Below are positions 53,466 to 63,232 of a DNA stretch of 64,000 nt, piece after piece. Position numbers and translations under genes: made by a program. Position 1 is the stretch's first letter, and the number at the start of each line of letters is the position of its first letter. The stretch lies in contig CACXVS010000014.1 in the NCBI GenBank assembly GCA_902771155.1, positions 1-64,000 of the forward strand, in the 5' to 3' direction. Below the pieces are notes generated by a model. It had not been told where the DNA came from. It ran no database searches and was given only the letters and a program-made list of their open reading frames with translations. The stretch is from an uncultured Prevotellaceae bacterium (GTDB lineage Bacteria > Bacteroidota > Bacteroidia > Bacteroidales > Bacteroidaceae).

Positions 53466-54302
53466 TTATCTCACAACCTGAGTGAATACAGGAGCTTCGC
53501 CATCGAGAGCCAGCACATAGACCTTCAGTTCACCAGGAGCAGCAGGCTGTGGTGCACCCTCACGGGGCAGGTCAACGGCATTGAACAGATACTCTGTGCC
53601 ACCAGGAACGGCACGAGAAGCAACCGTTGTAGCCTTGGCATGAATCATCTGATAGTCGCCCACTGCCTTGTCGAAGATTGCTGCCTGTTCCTCTGTTACA
53701 GGCTGTTGCTCGGGGAATTCCTCCAGCTTGGTGTATTCGCCCTCAATGAAGCCACCGGCCTTCAGGAACTGATCCACCTCTGAAGGAACTGCTGCCATGC
53801 GGGCTGCCCTGACACCATATCCGGCCACAATCTCAGCATTGGGCTGGGCCTTTGCCATATCCTTCACGCTCGAGTCAAGACCACCGCTTCCAAAGGTGCA
53901 GAAAGGCACAATCTTCTTGCCGCTCAGATCCACCTGATTCAAGAAGGCAGCCATTGGGGGCGCATAAGTACCAAACCACACGGGATAGCCCAGGAATATC
54001 ACGTCGTACTGAGCCAGATCGGCCTTGATGGGCTCAATCTCAGGTGTCACGCCCTGTTCGCGCTCCTGCTGACAACGGGCAATCGTAGCCTGGAAATCGC
54101 CATTATACGGATTCTTCGCCACAATCTCTTCCATATCGGCACCAAGTTTGTTGGCTAATTCCTGTGCCACTGTCTTCGTGTTCGAGGTCTGAGAGTAATA
54201 GAGAACCAGCACCTTACTCTTAGTCGCTTCTTTCTTCTGACTGCAAGAGGTTGCAGTTAATACAAAAGCTGCAAAGGCCAGCATTAATTTCAATGTCTTC
54301 AT
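53466..54302 (-). CDS. Flavodoxin-domain lipoprotein
   Basis: A 278-aa protein with a lipoprotein signal (TATSCSQKK, Cys20). The flavodoxin fold (about 30-185) has the FMN phosphate loop YYSQTSNTKTVA and later YPVWFGTYAPP and CTFGSGGLDSS. A C-terminal extension of about 90 residues includes PGGTEYLFNAVDLPREGAP, not seen in soluble flavodoxins. An exported, membrane-anchored flavodoxin would work in the periplasm or at the surface. It lies 9 bp after gpmI. Confidence 0.85.
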   Translation of the reverse strand: MKTLKLMLAFAAFVLTATSCSQKKEATKSKVLVLYYSQTSNTKTVAQELANKLGADMEEIVAKNPYNGDFQATIARCQQEREQGVTPEIEPIKADLAQYDVIFLGYPVWFGTYAPPMAAFLNQVDLSGKKIVPFCTFGSGGLDSSVKDMAKAQPNAEIVAGYGVRAARMAAVPSEVDQFLKAGGFIEGEYTKLEEFPEQQPVTEEQAAIFDKAVGDYQMIHAKATTVASRAVPGGTEYLFNAVDLPREGAPQPAAPGELKVYVLALDGEAPVFTQVVR

Positions 54303-54311
54303 ACGCTTTAG

Positions 54312-55838
54312 TTATTTGTTGTCCGAAATCAGATTCTCACCTGTCATATCTGCAGGCTGCTCCAGTCCCATGATGTGGAGGATAGAAGGTGCTACGTCGG
54401 CCAGACGACCGTCTTTCACTGTAGCCGAGTTGTTGTTGGTGACATAGATGAACGGAACGGGGTTCAGCGAGTGGGCGGTATTGGGCGAACCATCGGGGTT
54501 GATGGCGTTGTCGGCATTACCGTGGTCGGCAATGATAATAGCCTCGTAGTCGTTGGCCTTAGCAGCCTCAATCACCTCACGCACACAGTTGTCAACGGCC
54601 CATACAGCCTTGGCAATAGCATTGTAAACACCCGTATGGCCCACCATGTCGCCATTGGCGAAGTTGACCACGATGAAGTCATACTCCTGTGTGTTGATGG
54701 CACCCACCAGTTTGTCCTTTACCTCGTAGGCACTCATCTCTGGCTTCAGGTCGTAGGTAGCCACCTTTGGTGAAGCCACCAGGATACGGTCCTCACCCTC
54801 GTATGGAGCCTCACGACCACCATTGAAGAAGAAGGTTACGTGGGCATACTTCTCTGTCTCTGCCGTATGCAGCTGTTTCTTGCCAAGTTTGCTCAGATAT
54901 TCACCCAGCGTGTCTTCTACGTTCTCCTTGGGGAAGAGGATGTGCACACCCTTGAAGTTGGCATCGTAAGGTGTCATGCAGTAGTACTGCAGACCAGGAA
55001 TGGTCTTCATGCCCTGCTCTGGCATATCCTCCTGAGTCAGTGCGATGGTCATCTCCTTGGCACGGTCGTTGCGGAAGTTGATGAAGATCACCACGTCGCC
55101 TTCCTCGATGCAGCCGTTCACGCTGGCATTATGGATAGGCTTGATGAACTCGTCGGTTACGCCCTCGTCATAGCTCTCCTGCATGGCCTGAACCATGTCG
55201 GTAGCCTGCTTACCAGTGCCGTTTACGATCAGGTCGTAGCCCTCCTTGACGCGCTCCCAGCGCTTGTCGCGGTCCATCGCATAGAAACGGCCTACGATAC
55301 TGGCAATAGCGGCATCGTTAGCGGCACAAACATCGCTTACCTGCTGAATGAAGCCCTTACCAGAGCGTGGGTCGGTATCACGACCGTCCATATAGCAATG
55401 TACAAACACCTGATTCTTCAGGCCATAAGCCTTACCAATCTCGATGAGTTTGAACAGGTGGTCGAGGCTTGAGTGCACACCACCATCACTGGTCAGACCC
55501 ATCAGGTGCAGCTTCTTGCCGTTTTCCTTAGCATAGCTGTAGGCAGCCTTTACCTGAGGATTCTCCATGATAGAGCCATCCTTGCAGGCACGGTTGATCT
55601 TCACGAGGTCCTGATAAACGATGCGACCAGCACCGATATTGAGGTGACCCACCTCAGAGTTACCCATCTGTCCATCGGGCAGACCAACGTCCTCACCAGA
55701 GGCCTGGAGCTGAGAGTGAGCCGAAGTTGCTGTTAAAAGATCGAGGTAAGGCGTTGGTGTATTGAAAATAACGTCACCCTTACCATGCTTACCGATTCCC
55801 CAACCATCAAGAATCATCAAAAGTGCTTTCTTTGCCAT
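54312..55838 (-). CDS. gpmI: 2,3-bisphosphoglycerate-independent phosphoglycerate mutase
   Basis: A 508-aa glycolytic enzyme of the alkaline-phosphatase superfamily interconverting 3- and 2-phosphoglycerate. [15 protein letters not shown] carries metal ligand Asp11, and [15 protein letters not shown] carries catalytic Ser61. [11 protein letters not shown] and ADHGNADN are also intact. First gene of a likely four-gene minus-strand operon running to 52158. Promoter -7 box TAATTTTG lies at 55891-55884. Confidence 0.97.
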   Translation of the reverse strand: MAKKALLMILDGWGIGKHGKGDVIFNTPTPYLDLLTATSAHSQLQASGEDVGLPDGQMGNSEVGHLNIGAGRIVYQDLVKINRACKDGSIMENPQVKAAYSYAKENGKKLHLMGLTSDGGVHSSLDHLFKLIEIGKAYGLKNQVFVHCYMDGRDTDPRSGKGFIQQVSDVCAANDAAIASIVGRFYAMDRDKRWERVKEGYDLIVNGTGKQATDMVQAMQESYDEGVTDEFIKPIHNASVNGCIEEGDVVIFINFRNDRAKEMTIALTQEDMPEQGMKTIPGLQYYCMTPYDANFKGVHILFPKENVEDTLGEYLSKLGKKQLHTAETEKYAHVTFFFNGGREAPYEGEDRILVASPKVATYDLKPEMSAYEVKDKLVGAINTQEYDFIVVNFANGDMVGHTGVYNAIAKAVWAVDNCVREVIEAAKANDYEAIIIADHGNADNAINPDGSPNTAHSLNPVPFIYVTNNNSATVKDGRLADVAPSILHIMGLEQPADMTGENLISDNK

Positions 55839-55883
55839 AATCTTATTACTATTTTAAAACGTACATATTTCTATTTTGCGGTG

Positions 55884-55942
55884 CAAAATTACAAAAAAAT
55901 ATCAATTATCCGTCCTCTATTCTCAATTATTTTGTACCTTTG
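55884..55942. promoter_or_regulatory. Divergent promoters of gpmI (-) and the M16 peptidase (+)
   Basis: TAATTTTG on the minus strand (55891-55884) precedes gpmI by about 46 nt. TACCTTTG on the plus strand (55935-55942) precedes the peptidase by 28 nt. Neither has a clear TTTG at 19-21 bp. Confidence 0.6.
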
Positions 55943-55970
55943 CACCCATTATAACATCAATTAAAACAAT

Positions 55971-58841
55971 ATGAGACGTGTTATATTCTTAATGGTTGCA
56001 TTTTTGGCATGTCTGTATGCCAATGCACAATTGGAAGTCAAGGAGTTGAAACTCAGTAACGGCATGACCGTATGGCTGAACGAAGACCACTCGCAGCCAA
56101 AGGTGTTTGGTGCCGTTGTCGTAAAAGCAGGTGCCAAGGACTGTCCCAACACAGGTATCGCCCACTACTTCGAGCATATCATGTTCAAAGGCACCGACCG
56201 CATGGGTACCATCGACTATGCCGCAGAGAAGCCCTGGCTCGACAGTATCTCGGCCCAGTACGACCTGCTCTCTCAGACCAAGGACGAGGCTGAGCGCACC
56301 AGGATTCAGAAACATATCAACGAGTTGAGTCTGAAAGCTGCAGACTATGTGATTCCCAATGAGTTCAACCGTCTCATCTCGAAATACGGTGGCAGCGGTC
56401 TGAATGCCGGCACCAGCTACGACCTGACCTTCTACCACAACTCGTTCCTCCCACAGTTCATCGAGCAGTGGTGCTGGCTGAACTCCGAACGGCTCATGAC
56501 ACCTGTGTATCGTGGATTCCAAGGTGAATTGGAGAATGTCTATGAAGAAAAGAACCGTGCATCCGACGAATTAGCAGGTAATTTCCAGGAAAAACTCTTT
56601 GGAGCGGTGTTCAAGACACAACCCTACGCCTATCCCATTATCGGCTCGACAGAGAACCTGAAGAACCCACGCCTATCGGATATGGCTGAGTTCTACAAGA
56701 AATACTATGTAGCCTCAAACATGTGCCTCATACTCTGTGGTGACATTACACCTGATTCCACATTAACCGCGCTGCTGGAGCAGACCTTCGGACGGGTGCA
56801 GACGGGGCCTGTGCCTGAACGTGGCTATAGTCCCATGCCTGACATCAGCATTGGGGAGAAATATGAGATTAAACTGCCTATTCCTCTGATAGGTGCCGAG
56901 GCCTTAGTCTTTAAGGCTCCCACGGAGTACGAGGCAGACGCCGATGCCCTTGAATTAGCGAATAAGTTGCTCTCCAATGGAAAGGCAGGTCTGCTCGACT
57001 CGCTGGTAAACGAGCATAAGTTAATGATGTCAGCAGCAGGCAGTATAGGTCTTGACGATGCTGCCGGCACAGGCATTATCATCATTCCCAAACTCTTTGG
57101 AAAGATGAAGACCGCAGAAGAGCGCGTCATGGAACAGTTGCAGAAAATCATGGAGGGCAACTTCTGTGAAGAGCAGTTGGAAACCCTGAAACAAGAGATG
57201 GTGATAGAGGCCCAGCAGGAGATTGAGACCATCAATGGTCGCGCCCAGACGCTGGTCATGATCTTCTCTAAGGGCAAGACCTGGAATGACGTGCTTGCCA
57301 AGATTGAGGCCATCAAAGGCATCACGAAGAGCGACGTCATCGCTGCCGTCAAGAAATACTACGGGGCTAACCACATCACCTTTTCGAAGAAATACGGCAC
57401 ACCGGACAAAGAGTCTGTCAAACAGCCTGGCTACCAACCCGTTTCTCCGAAAAATACGGATGCGAAGTCGGCCTTCGCCAAGCAACTGGAACAGATTCCC
57501 GTGAAAGAGGCTGAGATCAAGACGGTGGATTTTGCCCAAGACATGAAGACGAAAAAGCTCAACGACCACGTCACCTTATATTATAAAGAGAATCCCATCA
57601 ACGATATATTCACCTTCACCCTACGCTATCAGGACGGAACACTGCATACGCCCAAACTCGATATGTTGGCTGGATATCTGTCCCAACTTGGCACCGACTC
57701 ACTGAAGAAACAGCAGTTGGAGCAGGCCTGGCAGCGTATCGGCACCACCATGGAAGTGGCACAGGGCGACGAGCGGTTCAGCTTTAACCTCACAGGACCT
57801 GACCACCAGTTAAAGGCCGCTTTGCAATTGCTGGCACACTTCCTGCGAGCTGCTGAGGGTGACAACGAGGCCCTTGACGAAGTGAAGGATGACGACAAGG
57901 TGACACGTAAAGGTTTTGGCAAGCAGAAGGACGATGTACTGAGACCCGTCCTCCGCAAAATAGCCTACGGCGATAAGTCGGATTATCTAACCCAACTCTC
58001 GAAGAAGGAGATCAAAGCCCTGAAGAGCGACGAGCTGCTCAGTCTCTTCCACGAACTCCAGCAATACGACTGCGAACTCTTCTATTGTGGACGACAGCCT
58101 ATCGCTGATGTCGCTGCAATATCACAGGAAACCTTACCCTTAAGCCAGTGCACTCGTCAGAAAGCAGACACCTTCCGACCCTTGCAGCAGTACTCAGAGC
58201 CTACCGTTTTCTTCTACGACGTACCCAAATCGCGCCAGAACTACGTAGTGAGCTATGATGGCATCAGCGCACTGCCTTCTGCCATGGATCGTACCCAAAT
58301 GAAACTGTGGGAGGAATACTTCAGCGGTGGCATGTCGTCAGTATTGTTCCAGAACGTGCGCGAGTTCCGCTCCCTGGCCTACTCCACTGGCGGTAAATGC
58401 CTCACAACAAGTCTTGCCCAGCATGCCCAGGAACCTCTGGCCTACTTCACCGCTACAGGCACTCAGGCTGACAAGACCTTAGAGGTTGTTGCCACCATCG
58501 ACTCACTATTGCGCCAGATGCCTATGAAAGAGGAGAACCTCGAAGCTGCCCGCCAGACCGTGCTCAATGACATCCAAAACGACTACCCCACCTTCCGGAA
58601 TATGACCAAGCATATTGCCAACAAACAAGGCGAAGGTTACACCACCGATCCTAATGCAGAGATCGCAAGACTGTTGCCAACTGTCAGCGTTCAGGACATC
58701 GTCACGTTCTATCAACAACACATCGCCAAGAACCAGAACCGCGTCTGGGTCATCATTGGCGACAAGAAACTTACAGATTTGAAGGCCCTCGCCCGCTACG
58801 GCAAGGTCGTCGAACTCAAGAAAGAAGACGTTTACAGATAA
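55971..58841 (+). CDS. M16 family (insulinase-like) zinc metallopeptidase, exported
   Basis: A 956-aa protein with a signal peptide (about 1-19, ending ANAQ). The inverted zinc motif HYFEH is at 65-69, and ENVYEEKNR supplies the distal Glu. A second, inactive M16-like half follows (about 520-956), including SGGMSSVLFQNVREFRSLAYS, which is the substrate-positioning R/Y region. Such two-domain periplasmic M16 enzymes degrade peptides. A terminator follows. Confidence 0.93.
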   Translation: MRRVIFLMVAFLACLYANAQLEVKELKLSNGMTVWLNEDHSQPKVFGAVVVKAGAKDCPNTGIAHYFEHIMFKGTDRMGTIDYAAEKPWLDSISAQYDLLSQTKDEAERTRIQKHINELSLKAADYVIPNEFNRLISKYGGSGLNAGTSYDLTFYHNSFLPQFIEQWCWLNSERLMTPVYRGFQGELENVYEEKNRASDELAGNFQEKLFGAVFKTQPYAYPIIGSTENLKNPRLSDMAEFYKKYYVASNMCLILCGDITPDSTLTALLEQTFGRVQTGPVPERGYSPMPDISIGEKYEIKLPIPLIGAEALVFKAPTEYEADADALELANKLLSNGKAGLLDSLVNEHKLMMSAAGSIGLDDAAGTGIIIIPKLFGKMKTAEERVMEQLQKIMEGNFCEEQLETLKQEMVIEAQQEIETINGRAQTLVMIFSKGKTWNDVLAKIEAIKGITKSDVIAAVKKYYGANHITFSKKYGTPDKESVKQPGYQPVSPKNTDAKSAFAKQLEQIPVKEAEIKTVDFAQDMKTKKLNDHVTLYYKENPINDIFTFTLRYQDGTLHTPKLDMLAGYLSQLGTDSLKKQQLEQAWQRIGTTMEVAQGDERFSFNLTGPDHQLKAALQLLAHFLRAAEGDNEALDEVKDDDKVTRKGFGKQKDDVLRPVLRKIAYGDKSDYLTQLSKKEIKALKSDELLSLFHELQQYDCELFYCGRQPIADVAAISQETLPLSQCTRQKADTFRPLQQYSEPTVFFYDVPKSRQNYVVSYDGISALPSAMDRTQMKLWEEYFSGGMSSVLFQNVREFRSLAYSTGGKCLTTSLAQHAQEPLAYFTATGTQADKTLEVVATIDSLLRQMPMKEENLEAARQTVLNDIQNDYPTFRNMTKHIANKQGEGYTTDPNAEIARLLPTVSVQDIVTFYQQHIAKNQNRVWVIIGDKKLTDLKALARYGKVVELKKEDVYR

Positions 58842-58845
58842 TAAG

Positions 58846-58872
58846 AATCCCCGCCAATCGGTGGGGATTTTT
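58846..58872. terminator. Bidirectional terminator between M16 peptidase and rnhB
   Basis: AATCCCC (58846-58852) pairs with GGGGATT (58863-58869), extended inside by GCC/GGT with an AATC loop, then TTT. It overlaps the last codons of the convergent rnhB gene by one base. Confidence 0.85.
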
Positions 58873-59480
58873 CATTCTCCGAAGTCGAGGCTCAGTTCCT
58901 CTGTGCCAAAGAGGTTGTAACTCTTGCGGTGATAGGGGGTTATGCCGAATTGCTTGATGGCTTCGCGATGTTTCTTCGTGGGATAACCCTTGTTCGAGAG
59001 CCAGTCGTATTGCGGATACTCCTCTGCGAGCTGGTTCATGTAGTCGTCACGATAGGTCTTGGCGAGGATGCTCGCAGCAGCGATAGAGAGGTATTTGCCA
59101 TCGCCCTTCACAATCGTGGTGTGGGGCAACTTCTGATAAGGCTTGAAGCGATTGCCATCCACAATGATGGCCTCTGGGCGCACTTTGAGTTGATCCAAAG
59201 CCCTGTGCATCGCCAATATCGAGGCGTTCAGAATGTTGATCTTGTCGATTTCCTCTGGGGTAACGATGCCCACCGCCCAAGCCACAGCATCCTTCTCGAT
59301 GATCTCTCGAAGCTGATAGCGTCGCTTCTCAGTGAGTTGTTTAGAGTCGTTCAGGAGTTCGTTCTGATAACCTTCGGGCAGAATCACCGCAGCTGCATAG
59401 ACGCTACCCGCCAGACAACCACGCCCAGCCTCATCACAACCAGCCTCGATCTTCCCCTCGTAATAATGACTTTTCAACAT
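58872..59480 (-). CDS. rnhB: Ribonuclease HII
   Basis: 202 aa from the ATG at 59480. A longer frame to 59588 would overlap sufS by about 100 bp and adds no RNase H sequence. The family motif is [16 protein letters not shown] near the start (catalytic Asp-Glu), with AIIVDGNRF and [13 protein letters not shown] later. It removes ribonucleotides from DNA. It lies 4 bp after sufS, so the two are cotranscribed. Confidence 0.95.
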   Translation of the reverse strand: MLKSHYYEGKIEAGCDEAGRGCLAGSVYAAAVILPEGYQNELLNDSKQLTEKRRYQLREIIEKDAVAWAVGIVTPEEIDKINILNASILAMHRALDQLKVRPEAIIVDGNRFKPYQKLPHTTIVKGDGKYLSIAAASILAKTYRDDYMNQLAEEYPQYDWLSNKGYPTKKHREAIKQFGITPYHRKSYNLFGTEELSLDFGE

Positions 59481-59484
59481 CTTC

Positions 59485-60708
59485 TTAGAACATTTTGGCC
59501 ACTCGCTGGATACCTGCCACAAGCGAATCCACCTCATCCTTAGTGTTATAGAGTGCAAACGAGGCGCGAACGGTTCCAGAGATGCCAAGCCTATCCATCA
59601 GCGGTTGGGCGCAATGATGGCCAGTGCGAACAGCAATGCCTAAGCGATCCAAAAGCGTACCCATATCCAAATGGTGGATATCACCTACGTTAAAGCTTAC
59701 TACAGCATCTCGCAACGATGCATCCATCGGACCATAGATATGCATATCGGGGATGGTCTGGAGCTGTTCCTTGCAGTAGCGCGTCAACGCCTGCTCATGC
59801 TCTTGGATAGCGTCAAAGCCGATGGAATCGATATATTCGATGGCTTTGGCGAGTCCATGAGTGGCCACATAGTCAGGCGTTCCTGCCTCGAACTTAAAGG
59901 GCAATCGCTCGAAGGTGGTCTTCTCCCATGTCACCTTATCGATCATCTCGCCACCACCCTGATACGGAGGCAGTTTCTCGAGCCATTCCTCCTTGCCATA
60001 GAGCACACCAATGCCCGTAGGCCCGTACATCTTATGACCACTGAAGGCGAAGAAGTCGCAATCCATCGCCTGCACATCCACCTTGAAGTGAGGCGCGCTC
60101 TGGGCGCCATCCACCATAACAGGGATGCCATGCGCATGGGCGATCTTCACAATCTCCTCCACTGGGTTGATTGTGCCCAACACATTGCTCACATGGGCCA
60201 CGCTGATGATCTTAGTCTTATCCGTCATGAGCGATTCCAACTGATCCAGACAAAGCAAACCTTCATCCGAAATCGGGATATGCTTGACGATAATCCCCCT
60301 TTTCATCGCCTGCAATTGCCAAGAAACGATGTTCGAGTGGTGCTCCATTTCAGTAACAATCACCTCATCGCCCTCCTGCATCTGCGATTCACAGAACGAA
60401 CTAGCTACCAGATTGATAGCCTCCGTCGTTCCTCTCGTAAATACGATTTCCTCAATCTTTCGGGCATTGATAAACTGGCGCACCTTTTCGCGAGCCTCCT
60501 CATGCAGGTCAGTAGCCTGTTGCGAGAGATAATGCACCCCACGATGCACGTTAGCATTCACATTGAGATACTCATCGCGCATGGCGTCGAGCACACTCAA
60601 AGGCTTCTGCGTGGTTGCTGCATTATCGAGATACACCAGAGGCTTACCATAAACCTCTCTGGCCAGGATGGGGAAATCGGCTCTTACCTTTTCTATATTA
60701 TAACCCAT
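59485..60708 (-). CDS. sufS: Cysteine desulfurase SufS
   Basis: A 407-aa PLP enzyme of the class V aminotransferase fold. [11 protein letters not shown] is at the start; [13 protein letters not shown] and [11 protein letters not shown] are conserved. The PLP lysine lies in [11 protein letters not shown] and the catalytic Cys in [11 protein letters not shown]. It supplies sulfur for Fe-S cluster assembly. Other suf genes are not in this window. Confidence 0.95.
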   Translation of the reverse strand: MGYNIEKVRADFPILAREVYGKPLVYLDNAATTQKPLSVLDAMRDEYLNVNANVHRGVHYLSQQATDLHEEAREKVRQFINARKIEEIVFTRGTTEAINLVASSFCESQMQEGDEVIVTEMEHHSNIVSWQLQAMKRGIIVKHIPISDEGLLCLDQLESLMTDKTKIISVAHVSNVLGTINPVEEIVKIAHAHGIPVMVDGAQSAPHFKVDVQAMDCDFFAFSGHKMYGPTGIGVLYGKEEWLEKLPPYQGGGEMIDKVTWEKTTFERLPFKFEAGTPDYVATHGLAKAIEYIDSIGFDAIQEHEQALTRYCKEQLQTIPDMHIYGPMDASLRDAVVSFNVGDIHHLDMGTLLDRLGIAVRTGHHCAQPLMDRLGISGTVRASFALYNTKDEVDSLVAGIQRVAKMF

Positions 60709-60734
60709 ATAGCTCTAATTCTCAAATTTGCCTG

Positions 60735-60765
60735 CAAAGATAGGGAAAAACAAGAGAAATGCAAA
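60735..60765 (-). promoter_or_regulatory. Promoter of sufS-rnhB
   Basis: On the minus strand, TTTG (60765-60762) and TATCTTTG (60742-60735) are separated by 19 bp. The sufS ATG lies 26 bp further on. Confidence 0.82.
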
Positions 60766-61031
60766 ATAAATACGATGTTTTTTATACTACTGCCACATTA
60801 TTAAAGACGGACACAAATGCATCTGGCTTTAATAACATAGGTGTCAGAAGTTATCTGATAATGAACTTGCGGCCTTCAAGAGCAGTTTAGGTCCATAAAT
60901 AGCAAAAAAGGGATTATAATTAAAAATTATACCATAATTGAGGGTTGTCATCATTTTGCATGTAACTTACTGGCTATTACTTCGTTTAGTGATATGAATA
61001 CGATTATATCACCATCATAGTCATCTCTTCA

Positions 61032-61118
61032 AGTAAAACAAGTTGTTTTACTTTTAAAAGTGGCATCTATTCAGTGTATATAGGTGTTCTAAACGATAGT
61101 AAAACAACTTGTTTTACT
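61032..61118. repeat. Dispersed palindrome-pair element, copy B
   Basis: 21-bp palindromes (arms GTAAAACAA / TTGTTTTAC, central G then C) lie at 61032-61052 and 61098-61118, starts 66 bp apart, exactly as in copy A at 40428-40514. After each palindrome comes a T-rich stretch then a GGCATC- or GGCACC-like sequence, so the unit seems to repeat with a 66-bp period. Confidence 0.75.
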
Positions 61119-61266
61119 TTTAGCGGCACCTTATATACGATCTCTAGTGGTTATATTCACCATCATAAGGCATTATGAATACAAAAAAAGTATTCATATC
61201 CATATGTTGTTAAATGACAAAGGGTTATCTCAAAAATGAATACATGACTACAAATTGAACAATAAT

Positions 61267-61299
61267 AATCCCGAAACACTTGGTCGTTTCGGGATTTTT
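61267..61299. terminator. Terminator hairpin downstream of the surface-protein operon
   Basis: AATCCCGAAAC (61267-61277) and GTTTCGGGATT (61286-61296) form a perfect 11-bp stem with an 8-nt loop. The T-run is better on the plus strand. On the minus strand, where the operon ends at 61394, the following sequence is ATTATTATTG, still T-rich. Confidence 0.8.
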
Positions 61300-61393
61300 A
61301 GGATTAAAAGGTATAGAGACTATTTAACCACGACCTTGAGCTACGCTCGAGCTCGTTGACGTTCGGAAGGTTTAAGCAAGCTTAACTCTTCTC

Positions 61394-63229
61394 TCACTTA
61401 ATCACGACCTTTTTACCATTACGGATGTAGAGGCCCTTAGTAGGATTGTTCACTCGTTGGCCCTGGAGGTTGTAATACACTTCGTTTGATTGATCATTGA
61501 AAATTGAAGATTGAACTTCAATTCCAGTCGTACCATCATCCTCACCATTCATGCCACCAAAGACGGGAATGGCGATGACGTCGTCGTTGCTCTCGTCTGA
61601 GAGGACCATCTGGCAGAAGGCGGACTCGCCATTCTTGCCACGGGCTCCAGAGGCGGCATCGCGCTTCGGAATCTGCAGGTAACTGCGGTTGGCGCCCATC
61701 GAGACGCCATTCTCATTCGTTACCTTGTAGAAACTTACACCACTCGTACCATTCGAAAGGTAATAATTGATATATTCAATATCGTCTATTGTCTCTGTGG
61801 TATAGATCGTCTGAGGATATTCTGAACCCGTGAACATGTTCTCATAGACGGAAGCCACCGAGGTGGTGGGCACGCTATACTCACCGGCCTCATTTGCCAT
61901 CACCAGGATACCTGTCTGGGCAGGCACCTTCTTCACACGTGTCAGCCAGATGATACCTCTATCGTAGTTATAGCCCGTAGCGGTATAAGCCTTCACACCC
62001 TGGGCTTCAAGACTTGTGAAATCGACATTCTTGCTGGTATAATAAGGCACCTGCTTAGCGGCAGACACCTTGATGACCTCCGTGTCGTCATCACTGCCCT
62101 TGGCAGGAATCTCAGTCAGGATGGGCAGGTAACAGCGGTTAGCACCGATCTTCTGGCCATCCGGGTTCGTCACCTTGTAGAAGCCTACACCACTCGTACC
62201 CATCGATAGATAGTAGTTGGTGTATTCGCCGTCCGTCGTCTGGATTGTCGTACCCTTCACCGTGCCCTTAAACATATTCTCATAATAGACGTCTGATTCG
62301 CCATTGATCGTAGGAATAGCATAGTCACCTTTGTCGCCGATCAGCAGGAAGCCGGCGTTGGCAGGCACTTCCTTCACACGCGTCAACCAGATGGTTCCTG
62401 TGGCCTTGTCATAACCAGTAGCCACGTAAGCCTTCAACTCTGGCTTATCCGTGAAGTCCAGGTTATAGTCACTGCAGAAAGGCACCTGCCCGGCAGAACT
62501 GATGGTAACAGATTCCTCTTCTCTTACCATATTTGTGTTATTGAACGCAGCTGTTGCTACTGGCGACAAACTGCCGTCAGCCATCTTCAACTGATAGTTC
62601 AGCACATGGTCACCCTTCCACAGACGGCTTGCATCGATCGTCGTGGTCAGGTTCTCAGCGCCAATCTCCTTCACGTTGGCAGCGTCCTCGTCGAACCAGT
62701 AGCGGATGGTTGTGACATCGGGAGCCGTCTTTGCACTCAGTTTCATAAACATTCTAGAAGCGATGGTGCCAACAGTTCCATTGTTATAAACATTCTGAAA
62801 GTGTACGATATGAACACCCTCTGAGAGATTCTTCACATCAAGTTCATACTTAACGTCCAAATCCTCTGTAGTGGTCACGGTGATATCATTGTCGAACCAA
62901 TAACGTACCTTTTGGAGTGTTAACTGCTTGCCGAGTTTAATGAACATCTTAGAGACCTGTACGCTAGCTACCCCCTGATCATCTATGATCTGGAAATGTA
63001 CAACGTGAACGCCCTCAGCAAGAGCGACCGTCTCCAATTCATAAGAGCCATTAAGGTCCGTCGTGGTCGCCGCATTCTTATCGTCGTTGTCGAACCAATA
63101 ACGTACCCACTTGGCCACAGTCTGCTTTGGCAGTCCTGACAGATCTACGAGATCCGTCAGTTCTGTCTGTCCCCTTGCACCTAAGGTCAGGCAAGAGAGC
63201 AATATGGTGAGAAATAGATACTTACGCAT
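61394..63229 (-). CDS. Secreted repeat protein with T9SS-like C-terminal tail
   Basis: A 611-aa protein with a signal peptide (about 1-20, ending ARGQ). Three repeats of about 66 residues begin RYWFD at residues 43, 109 and 176, each with a later EGVHVVHFQ-like segment (third copy degenerate). Two larger modules of about 140 residues follow (about 255-540), each with ATGYxxxxGxIWLTRVKxVP and later GVxFYKVTN. The C-terminus YYNLQGQRVNNPTKGLYI then NGKKVVIK resembles the type IX secretion sorting tail, so cell-surface display is likely. Function unknown. It lies 3 bp after the gene cut by the window edge. Confidence 0.78.
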   Translation of the reverse strand: MRKYLFLTILLSCLTLGARGQTELTDLVDLSGLPKQTVAKWVRYWFDNDDKNAATTTDLNGSYELETVALAEGVHVVHFQIIDDQGVASVQVSKMFIKLGKQLTLQKVRYWFDNDITVTTTEDLDVKYELDVKNLSEGVHIVHFQNVYNNGTVGTIASRMFMKLSAKTAPDVTTIRYWFDEDAANVKEIGAENLTTTIDASRLWKGDHVLNYQLKMADGSLSPVATAAFNNTNMVREEESVTISSAGQVPFCSDYNLDFTDKPELKAYVATGYDKATGTIWLTRVKEVPANAGFLLIGDKGDYAIPTINGESDVYYENMFKGTVKGTTIQTTDGEYTNYYLSMGTSGVGFYKVTNPDGQKIGANRCYLPILTEIPAKGSDDDTEVIKVSAAKQVPYYTSKNVDFTSLEAQGVKAYTATGYNYDRGIIWLTRVKKVPAQTGILVMANEAGEYSVPTTSVASVYENMFTGSEYPQTIYTTETIDDIEYINYYLSNGTSGVSFYKVTNENGVSMGANRSYLQIPKRDAASGARGKNGESAFCQMVLSDESNDDVIAIPVFGGMNGEDDGTTGIEVQSSIFNDQSNEVYYNLQGQRVNNPTKGLYIRNGKKVVIK

Positions 63230-63232
63230 GGA

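Larger units (their letters stand above)
60766..61393. other. Gene-free spacer with repeats and hairpins
   Basis: I see no credible gene in about 630 bp. It is A+T-rich and holds the palindrome-pair element (61032-61118), a 9-bp-arm inverted repeat TATGAATAC / GTATTCATA with a seven-A loop (61174-61198), a strong terminator hairpin (61267-61299), and a vestige of a gene tail at 61321-61337 encoding K-V-V-V-K-stop on the minus strand. Confidence 0.6.

Noticed and set aside
58872..59588. Long form of rnhB starting at 59588
   Set aside because: The first 36 residues lie inside sufS and are not RNase H-like. The ATG at 59480 follows sufS by 4 bp.
59671..60804. 377-aa plus-strand reading frame opposite sufS
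   Set aside because: It is antisense to a well-supported sufS, has no recognisable domain, and has no promoter of its own.
40428..61118. 66-bp periodic palindromes considered as a short CRISPR array
   Set aside because: Only two units per locus, spacers similar between loci rather than unique, and no cas genes in the window.
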